The position numbers and the translations under genes are program-made. This document shows, one piece after another, positions 34,315 to 47,400 of a stretch of 64,000 nucleotides of DNA. The DNA is from Terana coerulea (taxonomy: Eukaryota > Basidiomycota > Agaricomycetes > Polyporales > Phanerochaetaceae), in contig JAKOGH010000870.1 of assembly GCA_024811115.1 (NCBI GenBank), positions 1-64,000 on the forward strand. Direction: 5' to 3'. The notes under the pieces were generated by a model. It made no database searches. It saw only the letters and a program-made list of their open reading frames with translations, and had not been told where the DNA came from. Position 1 is the stretch's first letter, and every line of letters begins with the position of its first letter.

Positions 34315-35796
34315 CTCGTAACGTGTCCAAGTCGGCCACATGTGGGTTTTTGAGCTACTCTCCACTTGGGTTTCATGTGAAATATATGGTTGTATGTGTA
34401 TACCCACGCATGTGCGACTGCTCTTTCTCATCCAATATCACAGATACGGACGCACCGCGGGTATTGGCTGGGCTTAGAGCTTCTAGGCGGAGCTTCACGT
34501 ACACGTTCCGCTCCATCACCTCTATAGCAAGCAAGCCGCCTCGAGCGCAGCAGCTTCCACCGGTCAGTTCAAGCCGTGGCTTGGCTTTGTGCTGCTTCGT
34601 GCAGTCGAATATAAGCCTGATGACCCATCTGTTCCGTTCCTGCCCGTCCCTCAGCCGCAAGGTCTTGAGAGCTGCTCTCAATATACGGACCTGCAACGGC
34701 GCGAGTCCCATCACTAATTCACTCGAGCTCGTCCGGAGTGTCAGGCTTCCTTACCAGTTTTGCTTCCTGCGGAGTGTGCAGACCGCACCTCTTTCCACAC
34801 CAAGGCGTCAAGTGTCCGATGTACAGTCCGCGCAGCCCTCGTGTTTGAAACTTGCAGATCATGGCATGGGTGCACTGCCTCGTTGAGGTAGACCCCAGTA
34901 GGACTATAACATGCTGCTTACCTTGGGCTGACGTTTGCCTCGCCGCCTCCTCGTCAATTATTCGGCTACAATACCCAGCATCAAAACGCCCATACGCTGT
35001 TCACTCTCTGCGGCATGTTCACGTATCGAGCAGTCGAGCGAGGAATTTCTATCGGGACAATATTCGTGCTAGCCGCAGGACAATGGTACGCAGTCCACGG
35101 CCGAAGTCAAGCAGGTGAGCGGGAAGGCAATCAGAACGGTCATGCAGCTACTTATTTAACAGAATCACTGTCAATATTCGAGGTCTACGGCAGTCCGCTC
35201 AACGTCGAGAACTGCATAGTACCTGCTAGCAAACAGCGCGAAGACATGTGAGTACCATAGCAGCCCGGAAGGTGTAGAGCTGACTAGAGGCTGCGCATGC
35301 TGCAGACTTCAGAATGTCGGGGGCCCGCCAGACGAATGGAAATGCCTGCCAAACGGCGACGGAAGCTGCGACATGGTGCTGGAGGACGGGTTCAGGTGTC
35401 TATATGCCGCCATTGCCGAGCAATCGAAGGGTGTGGTACCATGACCTCAATGTACAGTCCTTTGATATCCAATTTTTACGCTTCTCCACCGGACTACTCA
35501 ATAACATCAACACACCGTATAGTCGTACAATTAGCATTCCATTGTATCAATACCCTCACATCCTTGTTCCCTCTCTTGACTACCGACGCATCGGCAGTTC
35601 CGACAAGAACGCCCGCGGTCAGAGCGTCATGGACACCATGATGATGCCTTGAAGTACGGATTGTCTCGGTCAGTTCGACATGCACGCAATAGGTAGTATG
35701 CGCACCTTGACAGGAGCCCCATCATGCTTCATCCAACCACCTATGATATTTGCCTACTTTTTGCTCAACAGCTTCTCCGCACACCTCCTAGCCCCG
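34315..35796. other. Spacer with no supported gene
   Basis: Several ORFs of 60-190 codons overlap on both strands, but none has splice logic or a recognisable family. It may contain decayed sequence. Confidence 0.4.
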
Positions 35797-37205
35797 CTAT
35801 GAAGCTATGCCGGAGCTCGCTTTCGCCGTCAACGCAGCGACCTCTCTAGGCCCCGCTTTGCAGCATCCACCGAGGATGAGCCCTGCCCATACATCCTGCC
35901 CACGGACAATGCACTGAGACGCCGCACGATGGACACGCTCCGCCCACACCTCCGCTTCCTTCTCCGCGTCGGCCTCAGCACGGGCAGCCCAGGTCCCCGC
36001 CGGCGAGTACATCGACGAGTCCCATTCCCGGCCGTTGGGATATACGACCAACCATGGCCGTTCTGACGGGGCGGATGACTCGGGGCGTTCTTGCATCTTG
36101 CGCAGAGCGGCCGTGAAGCCGGTGAGGACGTCGCTCAAGTATTCTGCACCGGTGCAATTCACGCCTACACCGCTAGGGACAGGTAGGGGCCCAGCTGTGG
36201 AGGCCACCCCGAGTATCGAGTCCAGAATCTGGGTTGGCGGGACACGGCCGTCCTGCACTTTGCCGCTGTCCTGGACAGGCCGTTCGGGGAACGTGCCGCT
36301 GGGGTGGACGGTGGATATCCACCACGGTTTTGTCCACGTCGGCGAGCAGTCTGCAGCCTCTGTAGGAGAGCCGTCACCAGGCGCTGTCGCGGCCAGTTCT
36401 GCCTGTAATGCGCCTACGGCCTTTCTGATGGCGATAATTTCACGCCTCAGGGGCACGGTCTCGAATGCGATCCAGTCAATTGCCGACCACGTCTCCCGGT
36501 CTTCTGCAAATATCTTGAGCCTCCGCAGTTGGTACTGCTTCAACGCCTCTACGGATTGCTCCTCCAGCTCCCGCTCTTCCGGCGTGAAAGCGTTTCTGGA
36601 AACCATGGCGGGATCTGTCGAAGCTGCTTTGGGGCCGTACGGTGGTGGGTAAATCCCGTCGAATTCATGCGCAGCCAGAGTGGCCCCGTAAGGACCTAGC
36701 GAAAGGGCGATGTGCACCTCGGAAGGACGTACGTCTGGTCGTTCAGCGAGGAATCGCTGCTTGGCTGTGTGCGCGAGCTGCACGGCGGATCGCATGATAC
36801 GCACCGCGTCTGGGTCTGTGTAGCCAGATCGCCTGAAGGTCTCAAATGCGGACTGGTATCTGGATCAGTGAGGAGTTAGAGCTTGCGCGGATATCCCGGA
36901 AGAACGACTGACGTAGCGGTGAGGATCACCCTCGCACCTGCTCTCAGGAACGCGAGATGGGCATCGACGATAACGTCAGGCTCGTGCTCGATGGGTCGAG
37001 CGGACCAGAGAGGAGAGGATATGTCGCGTTTGAAGACGTCTTCTAGAGTCGTCCCCTGCAAGACCATCGGTCAATGAAAACGAACCATTGTGCGCTACGA
37101 AAGGTGCAACCATACCAAACCGCCGTCTAATATGAGTACGGGTACTGTGCCGGTTTCTGAATCCCTCCCAGGCGCGAACAACCTGCCTCTGATCAATGTA
37201 GTCAT
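35797..37205 (-). CDS. Homocysteine S-methyltransferase
   Basis: It transfers a methyl group from S-methylmethionine or SAM to homocysteine, forming methionine (Mht1/Sam4 type), in the cytosol. Exons 37205-37116, 37055-36913 and 36859-35797 sum to 1296 bases, an open 431-residue protein. The N-terminus PVLILDGGLGTTLED is the family start. ARVILTATYQSAFETFRRSGY follows across an intron. SLGPYGATLA, DWIAFETVP, GVNCTGAEY with the first zinc Cys, and the GGCCKAGP motif with the other two zinc Cys are all present. It is about 100 residues longer than yeast Sam4 because of a Pro/Ser-rich insert at roughly residues 215-270. It diverges from the HAM1-domain gene over a 512-base promoter region. Confidence 0.92.
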
Positions 37206-37717
37206 GTCGGTCGTGGAGGCAGGAAGACGGGAGTGGTGCTTTGACGCAAAATCGTCACGCACTTGCAAATTCTTCGGATCTAAGAGCCAGTGGTTCACTA
37301 ATTCACAGCACCCCTACCATAGTTGTTTCATTATTTGCAGATGACTCACAGTACGCTGTGATCTGCGGTGAAGTCGCCACGCCTATTTCTCTTGCATTTG
37401 CTCGCATTTCCTTAGTATTTCTTCCCGAGCGTTCTGGAACATGGCAAAGTGGGTCTTTATGGGCGTCTAGCAGATGTGCCTGTGATAATGAATGGGCGCT
37501 TGCTGCGCTCCACCCAGAGTTAAGCCTGGAGTCCACAGCGTCGCCACTTCCTCCGTCACTGCACAGTCCCGCCTGCGTCATGCTCTCTGCAATGGGGGCT
37601 ATAAAATGTTCGCTGCCGTTTTCTCCAGACCGCCCATCCGTTTTCTCTACTTTCTGTCTTACGACCTCGCACGACTTTTTCATATTCATACAACTTTAAC
37701 GAACGCACAACTTCATA
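37206..37717. promoter_or_regulatory. Divergent promoter region (HMT / HAM1-domain gene)
   Basis: 512 bases lie between two start codons that face away from each other. TATAAAA at 37600-37606, about 112 bases upstream of 37718, is a good TATA box for the plus-strand gene. No other motif was called. Confidence 0.5.
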
Positions 37718-40331
37718 ATGGACAAAGCATCTTCTGTCGTCGCCGCCCTCGACGCTGGCAAGGTTCCGTCCCAACAGCAGGTTAACCAGTTCATCGACTG
37801 GTTGCTCCAGAGCGGCCTCACCCAGGTTGAGCCCTCAGAACAGTATGGAGAGCTCAGCGACCAGGGCAAGGCCCTCGTGAACGACATCCGGGGCGTTTTG
37901 TCCGCATACAAGCAGATAGGAGAGCACAAGAATGGTTCGTTGCCTTGAAGTTTGTCGTTGTGTATTTGCTCACGAAGCTGCAGACGACAACCTCATTCAG
38001 GAGTCGCTCTGGCACTTGCACCAAGCGGACATCTCAAACGCGTCGACCAACGTCACCGGTTCTGCACCTGACGAGGCTTCCAAGGACGCGTCTGCGCTCG
38101 CCCGCGCCCTCCGCACCATCTTCTCCATCCTCCTCAACACCTTCACCCAGGAGGGACAGAGCGTCCTCCACGACTTCGCCTCTTTCACCCGCCTCGCGCT
38201 CGCAGACGCTGCCGACTACGTGAGCCAAAGCGCCGGCTCTGCCGCGCAGACCCTGCGAGAAGTCGATCAGGACATTGCGCAAGGCGACCGCAATGAGGTT
38301 GGCCTGAAGAACAAGCCCGAGGAGGAGAAGTTCAAGAACAAGGACGTCAAGGACCAGTTCGCGATCACGATGGACACGGTCAAGGACGCCGGGGTCGGGA
38401 CCATCGACACTGCGCAAGCAGCTTCCGCAGCCGTTAAGAACACTGCGAACCGCTCTAGCGAGCGCCTGACGAATGCTTTCAACTCGGTATGTTTTCTCTT
38501 TCGCGGCGGCTGGATGGCTCTAACCTCTCCCACGTACAGATTTGCGACCGGGCGCAGGAGAACGAGGAGTATCACAACTCTGTGAACACCATCTTCGATG
38601 TGCTCCAGAAGTGGATCCACAAGTCCCTCGATACGGCCGGTGACGTCAACACTGACACTTCCCTCGAGTCATTCATTGACGACCCCACCCCCGAGAAGCA
38701 CCTGATCAAAGCCATCCGCGGCATGCGCGAGTTCTTCGAGCGCAACGCCAACGGCAAGTCCCTCGACGACTTCTTCGCCGCCCTCCGCGTTGTCGGTGTC
38801 GACATCCAACAAGACGAGCAGCTGCGCAAGGTCACCGATGAGACCATCGCCCTGCTCCGCAAGTCCGTCGACGAGAAGGGCTACGGCCGCTCGGACGACG
38901 CCCGGAAGAAGCGCGAGGACATCAAGTCGCGCTGGGACACGATCACCAGCAGCGACACGGCGGAGGGCCAGAAGTGGCGCGAGGACTACGAGAAGCTGCA
39001 GACGCAGTGGGCGGAGTTCAGCAAGGCCCTTGAGGGCGGAGAAGACCTCCAACGTCTTCAGAACGCCCACGCCAAGCTGGCGTCCGACCTCGAGAACGCA
39101 TTCCTCACCGCTGCGAGCAAGGCTGGCGAGAAGGCCGTCGACGTTGCCGCGAACCAGAACGTTTGGGTATGGCAGGATCTCTTCAACGCGTACCTGCCAA
39201 GGCTGCTCAGTCTCGTCAAGGACATCCCCATCCCCAGGTATGTTCTTGTGTGGTTGTGTTCGCAACCATCTGCTAAATGTTTCTTTCCCTCGTAGAACCG
39301 AGTACAAGGACAACGACGTCGAGTTCGTTCTCGAGGATCTTGACATCTCGACCTTCGCACTGCTTCCGGGACACGCATACATCCGTAACATCACCGATAT
39401 CGACATCAAGGCGCCCAGCGCGGGAGAGACACAGACATCTGTCGGTTCACTCACTCGTGTCTACGCGCAGGGTGTTCAGCTTCAGCTTCGCGAGGTCTCA
39501 TTCTATCTCAAGCAGAAGACGACCTCGCTCGGCCCCTCGGAGTTCTCGGGCATTCTCGAGCTCACTCTGCCACCACAGGGTCTCGACGTCGACGTTGTCG
39601 TGCGCATGATCCCCAACTCCCCCGAAGGCCTCAAGGAGCGCGAGCGCAAGAAGGGCTTCTGGGACGTCCAGCGTGTCGAGGTCAAGGTCAATGACGGCCT
39701 GGACCTCACCATCCGCGAGAGCAACCACCAGGTGCTCGCATCCGTGCTGAAGCCCATAATCACCTCGCGCTTCCGCGACACGCTGCAGACGGTGCTCGCG
39801 GAGAACATCCGCGGCGCGCTCGACTCGGCGGACAGCATCGCGTGGGACGTCGGCAACCGCGCGGAGGTCTTCCAGGACGCGGGCCTCCCGCGCGGCGCGG
39901 CGCTCGTCGCGGGCGCGTGGAGCGAGCTCGGCAAGCTCAGCCGCGGCCAGGGCGGGCTGCTCCAGGGCTGGAAGGCGACGGGCACCGGCCTCATCAAGGA
40001 CACGGGCAACTCGCGCGCGGACGCCGTGTTTGCGATGGGCGCGGAGCCGCAGATCCTGAGTGGCGAGCAGCGTGGGCCGAAGGGCACGTTCTCGGAGCCC
40101 GTCAAGGAGCGCGTCGCGCGCGAGCTTGACGTGGACGTGGACGAGGTCGCCGCGAGCGCGCAGCAGACGGCGGTGTCCGTCGGCCAGCGCGCGAAGGAGG
40201 TGGCGGGCGACGCGAAGGATGCGGTCAAGGAAGGCTACCAGAAGGTGAAGAGCTTCAAGGACACCGTGCAGCAGAAGGCGGAGGTCGAGAAGCAGAAGCC
40301 CGGCTGGCAGAGCGATGCGTTCGAGGTGTAA
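37718..40331 (+). CDS. HAM1-like domain protein, probable lipid-binding (TULIP-like) protein
   Basis: Exons 37718-37934, 37984-38486, 38540-39237 and 39296-40331 give an intact 817-residue protein. The N-terminal half is alpha-helical and resembles the fungal HAM1-like N-terminal domain (QFIDWLLQSGLTQV, TFTQEGQSVLHDF, LIKAIRGMREFFERNANG). The middle and C-terminal part (RTEYKDNDVEFVLEDLD, VGSLTRVYAQGVQLQLREV, GFWDVQRVEVKV, LKPIITSRFRDTLQTVLAENI) resembles the paired HAM1 C-terminal domain, related to lipid-carrying BPI/TULIP folds. An amphipathic C-terminal helix (AKEVAGDAKDAVKEGYQKVK) could touch membranes. No signal peptide. The name comes from hyphal anastomosis work, but function here is inference. 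All four exons are in frame, making this a useful quality control for the window. Confidence 0.75.
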
Positions 40332-40666
40332 GCTGCCATTCGGTTACTTCCGACGCCGCGATACCTGTCTTCCAATATCTTTAGCGCTAACAGTACAGTA
40401 GTAATCATCGATATGTTTGTATTTGTATTCTGCAATTAAACAAAAGCACCTGTACTTTATACAATTCAATCATATCCTCCCTCTTGATATCTTCTGCTCG
40501 ACTCGCGGCTGGTTCGACGTGTTGGATATGACTGAGAGAGCATGAATCACTCGATGCACCGGGCCTTTGTGGCGACAAACATTTATTTTCAGCCTCGAAT
40601 GTGGCGTGGGAACTGTCCACAACCATGTTCTATTCCAAGCTTGTTCATAACCTAAGGTACAATGTC

Positions 40667-42917
40667 TCAGACGCGGCGCTTTACGCCAATCGGCGCAGAA
40701 ACCGGCTTCCTCATGAACCCCTCGTACACCTCGAGCTGAACGGGCCCTGGTCAGCACGTCACGCGCCGAAAGACACGAAAGCGCACGGCGCACCTCCTGG
40801 TTCGCCTCGGGCAGGACAAAGTGGTAGCGGTGGAAGAGCGTGGCGACGAAGATGGTGAGCTCCATCTGCGCGAGGTTGCGGCCCATGCACGCGCGCGGGC
40901 CGACGGAGAACGGCGCGAAGCAGCGCTGCATCTGCGCGCGGTCGCCGCGCGCCCAGCGCCTGGGGTCGAACGCGTCCGCGTCCGCGCCCCACACCTCGCG
41001 CACCCGGTGCAAGCTGTAGATCGGGCTCGAGACCTGCGTGCCGGGCGCGAGCGCGCGGCCGGCGACGGTGAGCCCGCCGGCGGGGACCTCGCGCGGGAGG
41101 CCGATGCCGATCGTGCAGTGCACGCGCAGGCCCTCGTTGATGCAGTCCTGGAGGTACTGGATGTGCTTCACGCGCGCGTACGGCGCGACGACGTCCGCGC
41201 TGGCCGCGTCGGTGTCGACGGGCCCGAGCGCGCGGTCGAGCTCGGCCTGCAGCTGCGCCTGCGCGGCCTGGTTGCGTGCGAGGAAGTGCGTGATCGCGCC
41301 GAGGGAGCTGCGCGGGGAGGGCGCTCAGCGCTGCCGCGGGGCCCAAGGGGAGGGGAGAGAAAGAACGTACTTGGAGGTCGAGTCCGAGCCGGCGACGAGC
41401 AGCGTGAGCGACTCCGCGCTGAGCTCGTCCGCGTCGAGCCGCTCGCCCGTCTCGTCCGTCGCCGCGATGAGCTTCGAGAGGAAGTCCGCGCGCGGCGCGC
41501 CGCCCGCGAGCCGCCGCGACACCGCCGTCACCGCCATCGGTGCCGATCGCGCGGCGCGAGCCGACGGACTCCTTGAGGGCGGGGATGCGCAGCAGCCACG
41601 GGCGGCAGTACGCGGGCAGGCAGCCGAGGAAGAAGTTGAGCGCCGTCGCCTCGTTCACGATCTTGACCGCGGGCGCCATGCTGACCTGGGCGTGGAAGCC
41701 CTCCTGGCCGTACGCGCCCATCGTCGCCTTCTCGTCGAGCACGATGGGCGCGGCGTCCTGCGCGGACTCCGAGCATGCCGAAGGACGTGCCGAAGGCCAA
41801 GTCACCTGTGTTCAACTCGGTTAGGATGGGAGATGAGGTCGCGTGTTGATTACATACCAATGATGTCGAACGTCAAGAAGTTGTACCCTGTGCGTACGAC
41901 TATGAGTATATTGTCCGTACTTCAAAGGGGGAGTTCAAAGCAGCCCGTTTTAGCCTGTTGCAAGGTCTGTTGCGGGATGTTGTTGCAGAAGCAGAAAAAA
42001 CACAGGATGTCCTGCAACAGCTCTCCGAGCTGTTGCAGGACGTCACCTGGTGCAGGACTTTGAAGCACACATTGATGGGTTTCGTGCGTGGGCGTGCCTG
42101 CAACAAGCTCCTGCGACAGCCCTGCAACAGGCGCAAAACGGAGATATCACGGCTGCACCGCTGTTGCAGGATTTTGGGCATTTTCCGCTGTCCTATAACA
42201 GTCCTGCAACAGCCTCAAAAGCCCTACTCTGAACTCCCCCGGCAACCCAGCTTAGGGACTTACATGGAAGGGCGTTGAACCACGCGTAACCCTTTCCGGC
42301 CTTCCAGCTGCACGTCCCCGCCGCGCCGTCCCGGCCCTGCCTGCCGTCCTCGCACAGGGCGTCGAAGCGGCGCACGAGGCGGTGCTGGTGGTCGCCGATG
42401 ACGGGCTCGAACTCCTCGACGCTCTTCGCGGAGAACATGTGGGCGGTGTACTTGCGCTTCCGGCTGTGGTCCTCGCGCGAGCGCGTCGTGAACACGCTCG
42501 TCTTGCGCCCGAACTGCGAGAAGGTGTTGTAGAGGTGGCCCTTGGGCGCGCGCGAGGCGTGCCCGTAGATGGCATGGAACGCCTCCGGGTCCGCGATCGA
42601 GACGTGGTCGGGGCTGATGCGCACAAACGGCCCTGAGACACAAAAAGAAAATACTGAGCCGAGGTCAGATGTTTGCGAGGAAACTGGCCTGTACCGTATT
42701 TCTCGTGCATGCGATGGATGATGGGGCTAATGTCCCGCTTGTAGCTGAGCGCGGCGAACCATGTCGTGGAGAGCTTGGCGAGCAGAGGTCCAGGGAAGCG
42801 GAGCAGTCCGAGGTCGTCAGTGAGGTAAGGAACCAAGTAGAAGAGCAGCAGGGCGACAACAGGGATTCCGGCCAAGGCCCTCAGGTCGAACGCGTGCAGC
42901 GCTTGCGGGACCTCCAT
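40667..42917 (-). CDS. Cytochrome P450, CYP53-like (benzoate 4-monooxygenase type), frame-broken
   Basis: A membrane-anchored haem monooxygenase. Exons are 42917-42695, 42632-42264, 41887-41858, 41805-41371, 41307-40787 and 40746-40667. An N-terminal TM (GIPVVALLLFYLVPYL) precedes LLRFPGPLLAKLSTTW. KYGPFVRISPDHVSI, RKRKYTAHMFSAKSV, WYNFLTFDIIGDLAFGTSFG, the oxygen-binding AGSDSTS, ExxR in INEGLR, FDPRRW and the haem loop FAPFSVGPRACMGRNLA follow in order. The end is GFMRKPVSAPIGVKRR. The overall pattern fits CYP53 enzymes that hydroxylate benzoate and related aromatics. One-base breaks near 41780 (CTCGGAG where CTCGAG fits) and 41540 disrupt the frame. The second intron, 376 bases, contains a 314-base inverted-repeat element. 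Family-level call is firm; the CYP53 call is from memory. Confidence 0.85.
41927..42240. mobile_element. 314-bp TIR element (MITE) inside a P450 intron
   Basis: Both ends read GGGGGAGTTC inward and are imperfect inverted repeats over about 38 bases (GAGTTCAAAGCAGCCCG at the left, GAGTTCAGAGTAGGGCT from the right). Inside, the decamer CCTGCAACAG and its complement CTGTTGCAGG recur about seven times in both orientations, so the element folds on itself at many points. No ORF. The host intron shrinks to a normal 62 bases without it. A clear target duplication was not found. Confidence 0.8.
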
Positions 42918-44443
42918 GGCGAAGATATGGGGTCGGATGGACCAGCACCGAGCATACACTTATACTGCCTGGTGACGCTGAGACGGCCGCTCTCGATCTC
43001 GGTCCAACATTCTGATGAATGGAGATCAGCGGTACCGAAGAGGTTACACTTCAACTGTCGTCAGCACATACATCATTGAAGCCGCTTTGATCTTCTTTGG
43101 GAAGTAGTCACACGATTATTGGTAGGACGGTGTGGCGTTCGTGCACCAGGGGATAGCGTCCACCGACGGTAAAGGATCACTGCGGCGTAATCGCTCTTGA
43201 CACCTGCGTTGAGTACGGGGCCAAACTGAGTTACTGCACGCCACCAACGAGGATACCCGGGTCCGACGGGCACGATGGCGAACAACTGCCTAAAAACCTT
43301 GAGTTAAACGGCCGGAAAAGGCGATAATCAAGGAATAAGCGAGCGCTCCAAGAGGTGTTTTGTTTCGCAACGTACTTGAACTGTGCTCGGCCAAACATGC
43401 CTGTGCACGGTGTTGCAAAGGTACTCCAGTCCCCGCGTCTGAGGGCAACCCTCCATACTGTTTGACACTCGAAAGTAAGAAACAAAACTTGCACTATCGC
43501 TGCGAACGGGTCGGGTAGATGAACGCCTACTACCCGAATAAGCTTCCGCCGCCGACGCCGTCGGGCAACATTCGGTCTGACGAAGTGATATGACCGTAAT
43601 CGCTCTGAGCCATGCATATATAGTAAAAGCAAGATCCTGTATATAACCATGGGTCAATCAGCACCTCCAAGCGGCCAAACCTAGAATATTAATGCTCAAC
43701 AGCACACATGAGCACGTACCGATCGCTATCGTATTCCAGACTTGAAGCCTTTTCTGCCTCACGAAGCCCGCATACAAGCCGTCTTCGAAGTAAATTCACC
43801 ATGTCGGTGTCAGCATGTGGCGCAGTTGAAGGTAGCTCGAGCTCTCGGTATGAAAGATACTTTCTGGTTACGCTGGACCCTGGTCGTGTCGAACAATGCT
43901 TCGAGAGAGGCCAGGACTCGGACATAGGGACTCTAGACACCGCGGAGCAGCTCTTGCAGCAGTCACCGCTTGTACGTGGCCGTATTTTAGGTATTTCCAT
44001 GGAATATGAGAAAAGAAACCGAAGCTAGTAGGTGTGGGCAACGTGGAGGACGACAAGGAAGAAACAGGATTGGCGTAGACGCCGAATCACATCGGCGGCT
44101 TTGTGGCGCATCAGCGCATCGGACCTTCACATACTCCGCTCTAGACCTACCGAGCCTAGATCTGCTCTGTCCTCACCTTTTCATCTCTTGTTAAGCTTTA
44201 CTTAGACTTAGGCTAAGCCAGACAAAATAAACATGATTGCTATGTACTGAACAAGGATGAGTTTCCTTTATCCAAACGAGTGCTGAATGATCGGTTGTGG
44301 TTTTGCGCGGAGTCTACAAATACAAATGCCAGGTGGTGGGATAGCATGGAGCACTGTGCTTGCACGTATTAAGTGTATGTTGACTAGAAAGACAAGCGAA
44401 TGCGATGGTCCGAGGGTGGGATGCGGTACTGGATGCGAAACGA
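42918..44443. other. Spacer between P450 and PLC genes
   Basis: It holds the P450 promoter and the PLC 3' flank. Minus-strand ORFs at 43231-43650 and 43689-44000 have no recognisable motifs. Confidence 0.45.
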
Positions 44444-47400
44444 CTAGGCGTCGCGAATGGCGGTGTGCACGAATAATGTGGAAAACAAGTACTGCGAGAG
44501 CTGCGTGTCGTGCAAGGGAAGATGCCGATACCCTAAAGACACGGTCAGCCCCACGTCCCGAACAACCAAACCGCAGCGACGTACCAGAGTTCAAGCTCGC
44601 CAGGCTGGTGCAGTACAAAGCGAGCGGCTCCTCGTCCTCCTTGTCCTCTTGCTTCACCGCGAAGCGCACGAACACCAGCTCGCGCATGTCGCCGACGCAG
44701 TCGAACGGCAGGCTCAGGCCCTGCTCCCACACGGGATTGAACCCGTTGTTCTTCACGACGAACGTGCGCACGGCGACCGTGCGCGCCGACGTCGCGCCCG
44801 CGGCCGCCGCGGCCGTCGTCGGCGGCGAGTACGCGCGCCGGTCCGCCGTCGGCGGCAGGAACGGCGAGTGCGTCCAGTCCGGGATGTGCAGCGAGACCTC
44901 GACGTACGGGTCGAGGATGGCCTTGTCGACGACCTCGCGCCCGGACGCGTCCTTCGGCCGCGGCAGCTGCTGCGCGGAGACGATCGTGACGTCGAGGAAG
45001 TGCTGCGTGCGCTGCGCGAGGAGCTGCTTGTCCGCGAGGCGCAGCGCGGGCGGCTTCAGGACATAGCCCGCACGGTGGTTCCGCTGGAACATGGCGTGGT
45101 TGATCACGTATCCGAGATCTGCCGCGCGACGTATGGAAGTTAGCGCATACATCCACGTCGCGTTCCCAGAAAAAGCACGCACCGAACGTCTGCCAGTTGA
45201 TCGCGACCAGCTGCGCGCCGGCGGACCAGTACCGGTGCGGCTCGTAGTTCGTCGAGCCGATGCGCGCGCCCTTGGGGTATATGCGGACGACGTGCGTGCG
45301 GTTGTGCTTGATGAGGTCGGTCATGCCCTGCTTCAGGATCTTGTTCGCCGTGTTCTCCGAGAGCGAGAAGACGTGCTCGGGCGCGTACACCTCCTTCTTG
45401 TTGATCCCGCGGCACTTCACGCCGACGGTGTACACGAGCAGCGCGACGAGGTCCATCGACATCTTCACCTTCGGCTTCTCGCCCCGCCCGCTACCCCCGC
45501 CCAGGGCGGGCGACAGCTGCCGCTGGCGGGCGCGGCGAGGACGGGTTGGAGGGGCGGCGCGGGGTCACGCGGTTGAGCACCTTCTTGGCCTTCGTGAACT
45601 CGGACTTGAGGCCCTTGATCATGTCCGCCTCGCTCTCTCGCGCCTTGCGCCATTCGGTCTTGATCTCGTCGCGCAGGTCAGTGTCAGAGGCGGATGTCTC
45701 GGTAGAGGTCGACGATGACTCCTGGTCAAAGGAGAGCTCCTTCTCTTGCACGCCATCCTCTGCAGTGACATACAAGTTCTTGGCCTGTAAAAACGACGTC
45801 AGCATCAAAGACGTCAAAAATGACAATATGCAGGATAGAAACCCACCTTGAGAAGCACACGCCCCTTCAGGTCCTCAGGACTGGGCAACACCTCGATACG
45901 CGGCCGTCCGTCGACAGGTGCCTTCACAAGGGCATCGCCGAAGACGTCGCTCATGATTGTGGCCATCATACCTTGCTGGGGCAACCCACAATGGACTTCG
46001 GCCGAGATGACAATGGGATACGGCGACGCGACAAACGCATACCGGTTGATTGCCTTGCAAATATCTCGCAGCGCGACCTTCGTCGTCAGCGTCTTGCCAT
46101 GGTAGATCACAGGCTCGATTTCGCCGTCGTAGATATCCACTAAACGAGCGTATGTCAATAAACGAGGCGTGCAAACGATAATGGGGGACTTGCGTTCGAC
46201 GCTCCGACAGCTGTGCAACAGCGCCCGGATGTATCCCTCAATCGTGCTCTCCCCAACCAGCTGGTGCCCGACAAGGTATGTGTTGTGCGAGCTCGATATG
46301 AAGTACTCGGGCAGCGGGCGCGTCATGTCGTGCTTGTCGTCGTGGAACGCGGCGTTGTCGGGCGAGAGCAGGAATGTCGTGAAGTTCTTCGACGTCATGA
46401 CGCCGGACTCATGTGTGAGCTCCGGTGATGCCGCGCTGGCTGACTCTCCCGAAGAGGTAGGGTCCGGCGAGGGACTAGGGGATGGCGAAGAAGCCGTTTG
46501 CGGGGCGAGGTGGGCTGTGCTACTCGCAGTAGTTGTGGGAGCAGCGGGAGCTGTGTCGGAAGGGCGCATATAGGCGGCCGGTGGGCTGGGGTTCAGGCCT
46601 GCAGTGATCGCGGCGGAGTGAATGGCGAAGTCGAGGGGGTTGCGACCAGGCAGGTTTGGGGACGACCCATCAGCCGCACCTGCTTGCTCCGCCGAAATAG
46701 CGTACTTGACGAAGAGGTGTTGGAGTGCTTCGTCGCTCAAGGTGCACTAACGCTCAATGTTAGTACGTTGCTGAGATGTGTGTATGCGGTCAGCCTACCT
46801 TCTGCTCATTTCGCATAAAGTCTGCGAAACCAATGTACCGAAGATTACCGTCAGCGCTGCCTGAGGATGAGAGCAGCTTCTTGAACAGACGGTCGAGTTC
46901 TGGACGCGCTTTCAGAGCCTTGACGAACTTCCGGAAATCGGCAAAGTCAAGATAGCCACGGTGCTGGCTGTCCGCTTGCTGTACACCAACATTTAGCCCA
47001 TCCACGCGCAAAGACACAAATTCCAAGTACATACCTGGAACCGCCTCAGCAAGTCGTCCCGACTCGGATTGATGTTCAACCGCCTGCACATCCGCTCGAC
47101 GTCGTCAAAGTCCAGCTTCTGGTCCTTCTCCTCGTCCGCGCCCTTCCAGAACTGCTTCTCCCACACCGCCTGCCGCATCGCGCCGTGGCCGAGCCCGCTC
47201 ATCAGCTGCTGCCGGATCTCGTACAGCCGGCGGATCGTGGTCTCCCACATCCGGAAGACGTCCAGCGTCGCGGCGATGAGGTGCAGCGTCTTGTAGGACC
47301 CGTCGAGGACGTAGACGAGCGTGAGCCAGCGGTCTTCGTAGGACGACGCGAGCTGGAACTGCTCGCGGTAGTAGCGTGCATCTCCGCCCGTACGGATTTC

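Noticed and set aside
43689..44000. 103-codon minus-strand ORF in the P450-PLC spacer
   Set aside because: No recognisable motif, no splice partner and amino-acid composition like random sequence.
44457..45576. Arg-rich ORFs on the plus strand opposite PLC
   Set aside because: Antisense shadows in GC-rich codons; PLC X, Y and C2 motifs are on the minus strand.
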